Translations under genes and position numbers: made by a program
Notes under the pieces: generated by a model
Told to the model about the DNA's origin: nothing
Seen by the model: the letters and a program-made list of their open reading frames with translations, nothing else
Databases searched by the model: none
Shown: positions 16,140 through 16,170 of the stretch, piece after piece
Layout of the letters: each line of letters starts with the position of its first letter
Position numbering within the stretch: the stretch's first letter is position 1
Origin: Halomonas chromatireducens
GTDB lineage: Bacteria; Pseudomonadota; Gammaproteobacteria; Pseudomonadales; Halomonadaceae
Length of the DNA stretch: 16,170 nt
Direction of reading: 5' to 3'
Assembly (NCBI RefSeq): GCF_001545155.1
Contig: NZ_CP014226.1
Coordinates: 1,504,374-1,520,543 of the forward strand

Positions 16140-16170
16140 TCGTGTCCGGCTCAGACAACGTCGGTCAGAT

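Noticed and set aside
1..16170. CRISPR array, tRNA, rRNA or prophage genes
   Set aside because: No regularly spaced repeats, no cloverleaf-like sequence with CCA-proximal motifs, and no phage structural genes were seen on either strand.

Overview
This 16.2 kb window is high-GC (about 60-70% in most coding stretches) and looks like chromosomal DNA of a halophilic gammaproteobacterium, most likely Halomonas or a close relative. The support is a DNA polymerase II with the clamp-binding tail QLGLF, a class I MetRS with a CxxC zinc knuckle, a strongly acidic secreted phosphodiesterase and the overall codon use. The genus is an inference from remembered family resemblance, not from a search.

Layout from left to right. 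1-2031 (minus) is an efflux pair: a lipoprotein-type RND adaptor followed 13 nt later by the N-terminal third of an RND pump. An upstream palindrome, CAAAC-N4-GTTTG, resembles the PsrA/TetR-type fatty-acid regulator site. 2228-2557 (minus) is a small lipoprotein with its own promoter and a textbook terminator. 2855-4183 (plus) is an exported glycerophosphodiester phosphodiesterase with a strong hairpin after it. 4339-5475 (plus) is an unrecognised membrane protein. It converges on polB (DNA polymerase II, 5544-7937, minus). 7938-8483 has no gene I can support. 8484-9446 (minus) is a CaxA/YrbG-type sodium/calcium exchanger in unusually AT-rich DNA. 9597-13475 (minus) is a 1292-residue membrane sensor with a periplasmic domain, three PAS domains, GAF, GGDEF and EAL. 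13738-13982 holds the decayed end of an IS30-family transposase. 14070-14609 (minus) is a YetF/DUF421 membrane protein, divergent from metG (14760 on).

The most notable observation is that both outermost genes are chimeric. The RND pump frame runs in phase into a short stretch that reads like the substrate-binding protein of an AapJ-type amino-acid ABC transporter (about 1-59). The MetRS frame runs in phase, just after KMSKS, into the C-terminal half of a thioredoxin (from about 15924). Each fusion would lack essential parts of both partners. Because both lie at the window edges, assembly chimerism at contig ends is the simplest explanation, and real rearrangement is the alternative.

Most genes here look like independent transcription units rather than one pathway: efflux, phosphodiester scavenging, translesion DNA synthesis, ion exchange, cyclic-di-GMP signalling and translation. 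I did not find a convincing new multi-gene system. The better leads are the two chimeras, the PsrA-like operator, the AT-rich exchanger segment and the orphan membrane protein.
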